This document shows, one piece after another, positions 55,801 through 60,000 of a stretch of DNA of 64,000 nucleotides. A program made the translations under genes and the position numbers. Source of the DNA: Rhizomys pruinosus (lineage: Eukaryota > Chordata > Mammalia > Rodentia > Spalacidae). The stretch covers positions 1,733,960-1,797,959 of the forward strand of contig VZQC01010551.1 of NCBI GenBank assembly GCA_009823505.1. Reading direction: 5' to 3'. Position 1 is the first letter of the stretch; the number at the start of each line of letters is the position of its first letter. Under the pieces are notes generated by a model. That model was not told the DNA's origin, searched no databases, and saw only the letters and a program-made list of their open reading frames with translations.

Positions 55801-57021
55801 TGAATGTTTCCAACATTCAGTATACCCAAGAAATGCTTCTTCAAATGAAGGAAGATGGAATAAGAAAGTATTAAGTATATTTTAAGTGTAAAACATCTGC
55901 TTACTAAGGAATAAACTCAGAGAACAAAAGAAGTTTTAAAGCAGAGGTTAGGGAATGGGTATGTAGCTCAGTTGGTAGAATGCATATCTAGCATGCATGA
56001 AGCTCTGATCACTAGCTCCTCATAAACCAGGTATTATAGCACATGCCTGTAATCCCAGTACTTGGAAGGTATAAACAAAAGGATCAGAAGTTCACGGTCA
56101 TTCCTGACTACTTTAGTGAACTAAAGGGAAAATTGAGGCTCAACGTAGTTAGATTAGTCTACAAAGTTAGTTTGGCAAAACCTGGAATTCTTACCATGAG
56201 GCATTCTTCTAACCTTTTTGACATATCATCTAACTTTAAAATAATTGTACAAAAGGAATTAAAATTTCATTTTCAGGGCTGAAGAGATGGCTCAGCAGAT
56301 AGGAGCACTGGCCGCTATTGCAGAGGACCCAGGTATGGCTCCAGAACACGCACGGCAGCATAACTCAGTGCCAGGGGATCTGATGCCCTCTTTTGACCTC
56401 CAAAGGCATTACATGACATAGGTGCACTTACATACATGCAGGCAATACACTCATACACATAAAATAAAATCAATAACTAAAATATTTTAAAAAATAATTT
56501 ATTGGGCTAGAGAGATGGGTCAGTGGTTAAGAGCACTGGCTACTCTTGCAGAAGACCCAAGTTTGACTCCCAGTACCCACATGGCAGCTAACAACCATCT
56601 ATAACTCCAGTTCCAGGGGAGTCTGACAACTTCTTCTGATCTCTGTGGGCATTGCATGACACAGGTGCACTTACATACATGCAGGCAATATACTCATACA
56701 CTGAAAATACAAAAATTTAAATAAAAAATAAACAAAAAAGAATTCATTTTCTAGGGGAGTGGGAGATGGTTCAGTGGGTAAAGCACTTGTCTTGCAAGCA
56801 TGAGGACATGAGTTTGATCCCCAGATCCATATAAAAAAGCCAGACATAGTGGCTTCTACTTGTCAATTCCAGCACTGGGGAGACAGAGACAGGAGACTTC
56901 CTGGGACTAGCTGGCCAGCTTACCTAGCTGGATTGGTAAGCCCCAAACCAGTGAAAGACCTTGTCTCAAAAACAGAAGGTGAACAGTACCTGAAGAATTA
57001 CACCTAGATTGACTTCTGGCC

Positions 57022-57065
<44 letters not shown>

Positions 57066-60000
57066 TCACTTTCCAAAGCTGGGAGTGGTGGCTCAAAGCT
57101 GTACTACCAGTACTCAGGAGGCTGGGGCAAGAGGACTGCTACAAGTTCCAGGCCATACTAGATACAAAATAGACCCCATATCAAAAGGGGGGGGAGCTAG
57201 TTCGCTTTCCAAAGTAAAAGGCACAGCTCAGTGGTTGAGCATATGCTTAGCATGCAAGGTCCCAGGTTCAATTCACTCTCCTCAAAATGTTTCCCCAGGG
57301 ATAAAACAAAAGACAAAATAAAAACTCACTACACTGAGATAGCTGTGTAAAGAATAAGAAGATGAGCAAAAGAAATGAGAAAGGGGAACAGCAGGGTGAT
57401 TCACATCTGTGTCTAAACACTCTCTAACCCTAAAAGGGATTTCCTCTCCAATGCTAAATTGAGGGAAACATAAGGATTTGCATCTTCTGTTTCTTGCTTG
57501 CTGGATCCAGGACACTTAGGCCATGGAGATGATGTAAAAGATCCAAGGACACCTCTCTCTGACCTTCTTAATCCTAACTTTGTTAGGTTGGGGTGGGCTT
57601 GGAACTCCCATCAGCCAAAGCAATGTGCTAACAAGATGAGCACCAGATTCTGGCACACACAGGCTAAAGTCTCCATTCTGTCTGTCTCTAGTGACCTCAC
57701 TTCTGTGAGGATTGATTGTTGTCTCCTCTGGTAAAACCTAGAGCTGGAAGACCACCTGTTATGTAAGGATGCTAGAATAAAGACATGAAATTCCATACTG
57801 TTTTAAGAAGCTGCTATCAGCCGGGCGTGATGGTGCACACCTTTAATCCTAGCACTCAGGAAGCAGAGGCAGAGGCAGGAGGATCTCTGTGAGTTCAAGG
57901 CCAGCCTGGTCTACATATTGAACTCCAGGCCAGCTGGGACTAAAGGGAGACCCTGACTCAAAAAAGACAAAAAAACAAAAAAAAAAAAAAAAAAAAAAAA
58001 AGGAAGAAGAAGAAGCTGCTATCAAAGCTTTTAAGAATGTGGGCAAGTGTCCCTGAGAAAAGTATCAGTGAATAAAGAAAGGTTCCATCTTGGTCAGCAG
58101 CTAACAGAGACCCTTTCTCTCTCTCTCCCCATAGCACATCATGGCTACGAAATCGTCTTCCAACCCATTCCTCAGTCTGTGCTCAGTTCCCTGCCTTACC
58201 TTGCGTATTCAGTACTCTCCTCCAATTTCTCATTGCTGACTTTGGAATCCAGCCTTGATCTTTCCTCTGTCTTGGCCCTCTTCTGTCCACTGTCTCTCCA
58301 CTGGACACTACTGGCAGCCCAGAACTCTACCCACACAGTCCTGGCCATTTTCTAGCCAACCCCCCCCCCTTTTTTTTTTGGGTCTTTTTTGAGACAGGGT
58401 CTCCCTGTAGCCCCAGCTGTCCTGGAACTCACTCTGTAGACCAGGCTGGACTTGAACTCACAAATATCTGCCTGACTCTGCCTCCCAAGTGCAGCCAACC
58501 CTTTCTATCTGAGGCTTTCAATACAGGATAGTTAGTCAACGTCATTTTCCATTTCCAACTTTGTTCATGAAACTTTAAAGTCTTCAGAGAAGTTTCAAAA
58601 CTGTCAGAGAAAAACTATTTTGAGGGTGGGCAGGTAAAAGTACCTACTGGCAAGCCTAAGCTGAGTTTGAACCTACATGGTAAAAAGAGAGAACTGACTC
58701 CTGAAAGTTGTCCTCTGACCTGTGGCCATGTGTGCACACACATGCACATGTACAATAAGCAAATATAAATATGTAAATTAATTAATTAAAGATTCTTTTT
58801 ATATAGACTAAACATTCAATAAAATAATTTTAATATCTATACTATATTCAGATCTCATAAAAATTACCAAGAGAGAAAGCCAAATAGAAAAATAGACTAG
58901 GTTATAACCAATGGATTTTTCCAATAATAAATTTAAATAACTAGTAAACAGAGAAGGTGCCCAAACTTGCTAAATATTAAGAGAAATACAGGCTAAGGAA
59001 ATATATTAAGATATAAATTTACTCCCATAAAATTGGAAATTTTTAAAGTAAATTCACCCATCACTCTTATATTTTCTTGAAAAATATAGAAAAGCAAACT
59101 GTGGTGAAAGTTATTCAGTCCACATACCCATCAACCCAATAATCCAAACCTGAGCATTTTTCCCAAAGAAGTGTATGTACCAGTATGTAAAGGCATAGAC
59201 AAAACACTGAAGATGTGGGGTGCAAAAACAAACCTGGCAACTGACTGAGTGGCTGAAGCATTATGGACACCAGGCCAGGAGCTGCCATGCACATTCTGAG
59301 GAAAGAACTGAGCTCTTCAATTCGGCTTGTAATTCCACAAAGGAGTTGATCTTATACCAAGCCAGGGTATGTCACAAGTAGGACAGGAAATTATATAAAC
59401 ATGGAGAAAAGAGTACCAATGAAGAGGAGGAAGAGACAATGAACAAAGACAGGAAAGAAAATTGCAGCAGATGTGAAGCTGCTACTTGTTATATGTGCAT
59501 ATGCATAAAAATTGGAAAAATATACTTATCCTTCTGCTTGATAACCTACATCCTCTGGTTGTATTAAGTAAAAAAAGCAAATACAATGTCATCAAGTAAA
59601 TGAATGTATCATGAATCTATTTTGGTAAAAACAATGAATGTGTGTCTAACCTTGCACAAGTGTGCATGAGCAAGACAAAAGCTGTGGAGAGACTTCACAG
59701 ATTGTTGCTGGTCATCTCAGGACAGAGACTGGAGAGGGGGGGTGAGGCAGACAGGAGGGGAATAATCGACTCTTTCACATGTCTTTCTGTTGTTTCTCAT
59801 GTTACAACAGCAAGGCTATTATTCATAAAACATCAAATAAAGAAAATATTTTGTATCAATAGAGTTCATCTATCTTTCAAAGTCTAGAACTGTAGTTCCT
59901 TATAGAAAGGAACTCTGAAGTAAAAGTAATTTAAAATCTTTACCACTCTATTTCCATCTTCTTGGATGATTTGGATATGAAGTCGTTCAATATCTTTTAA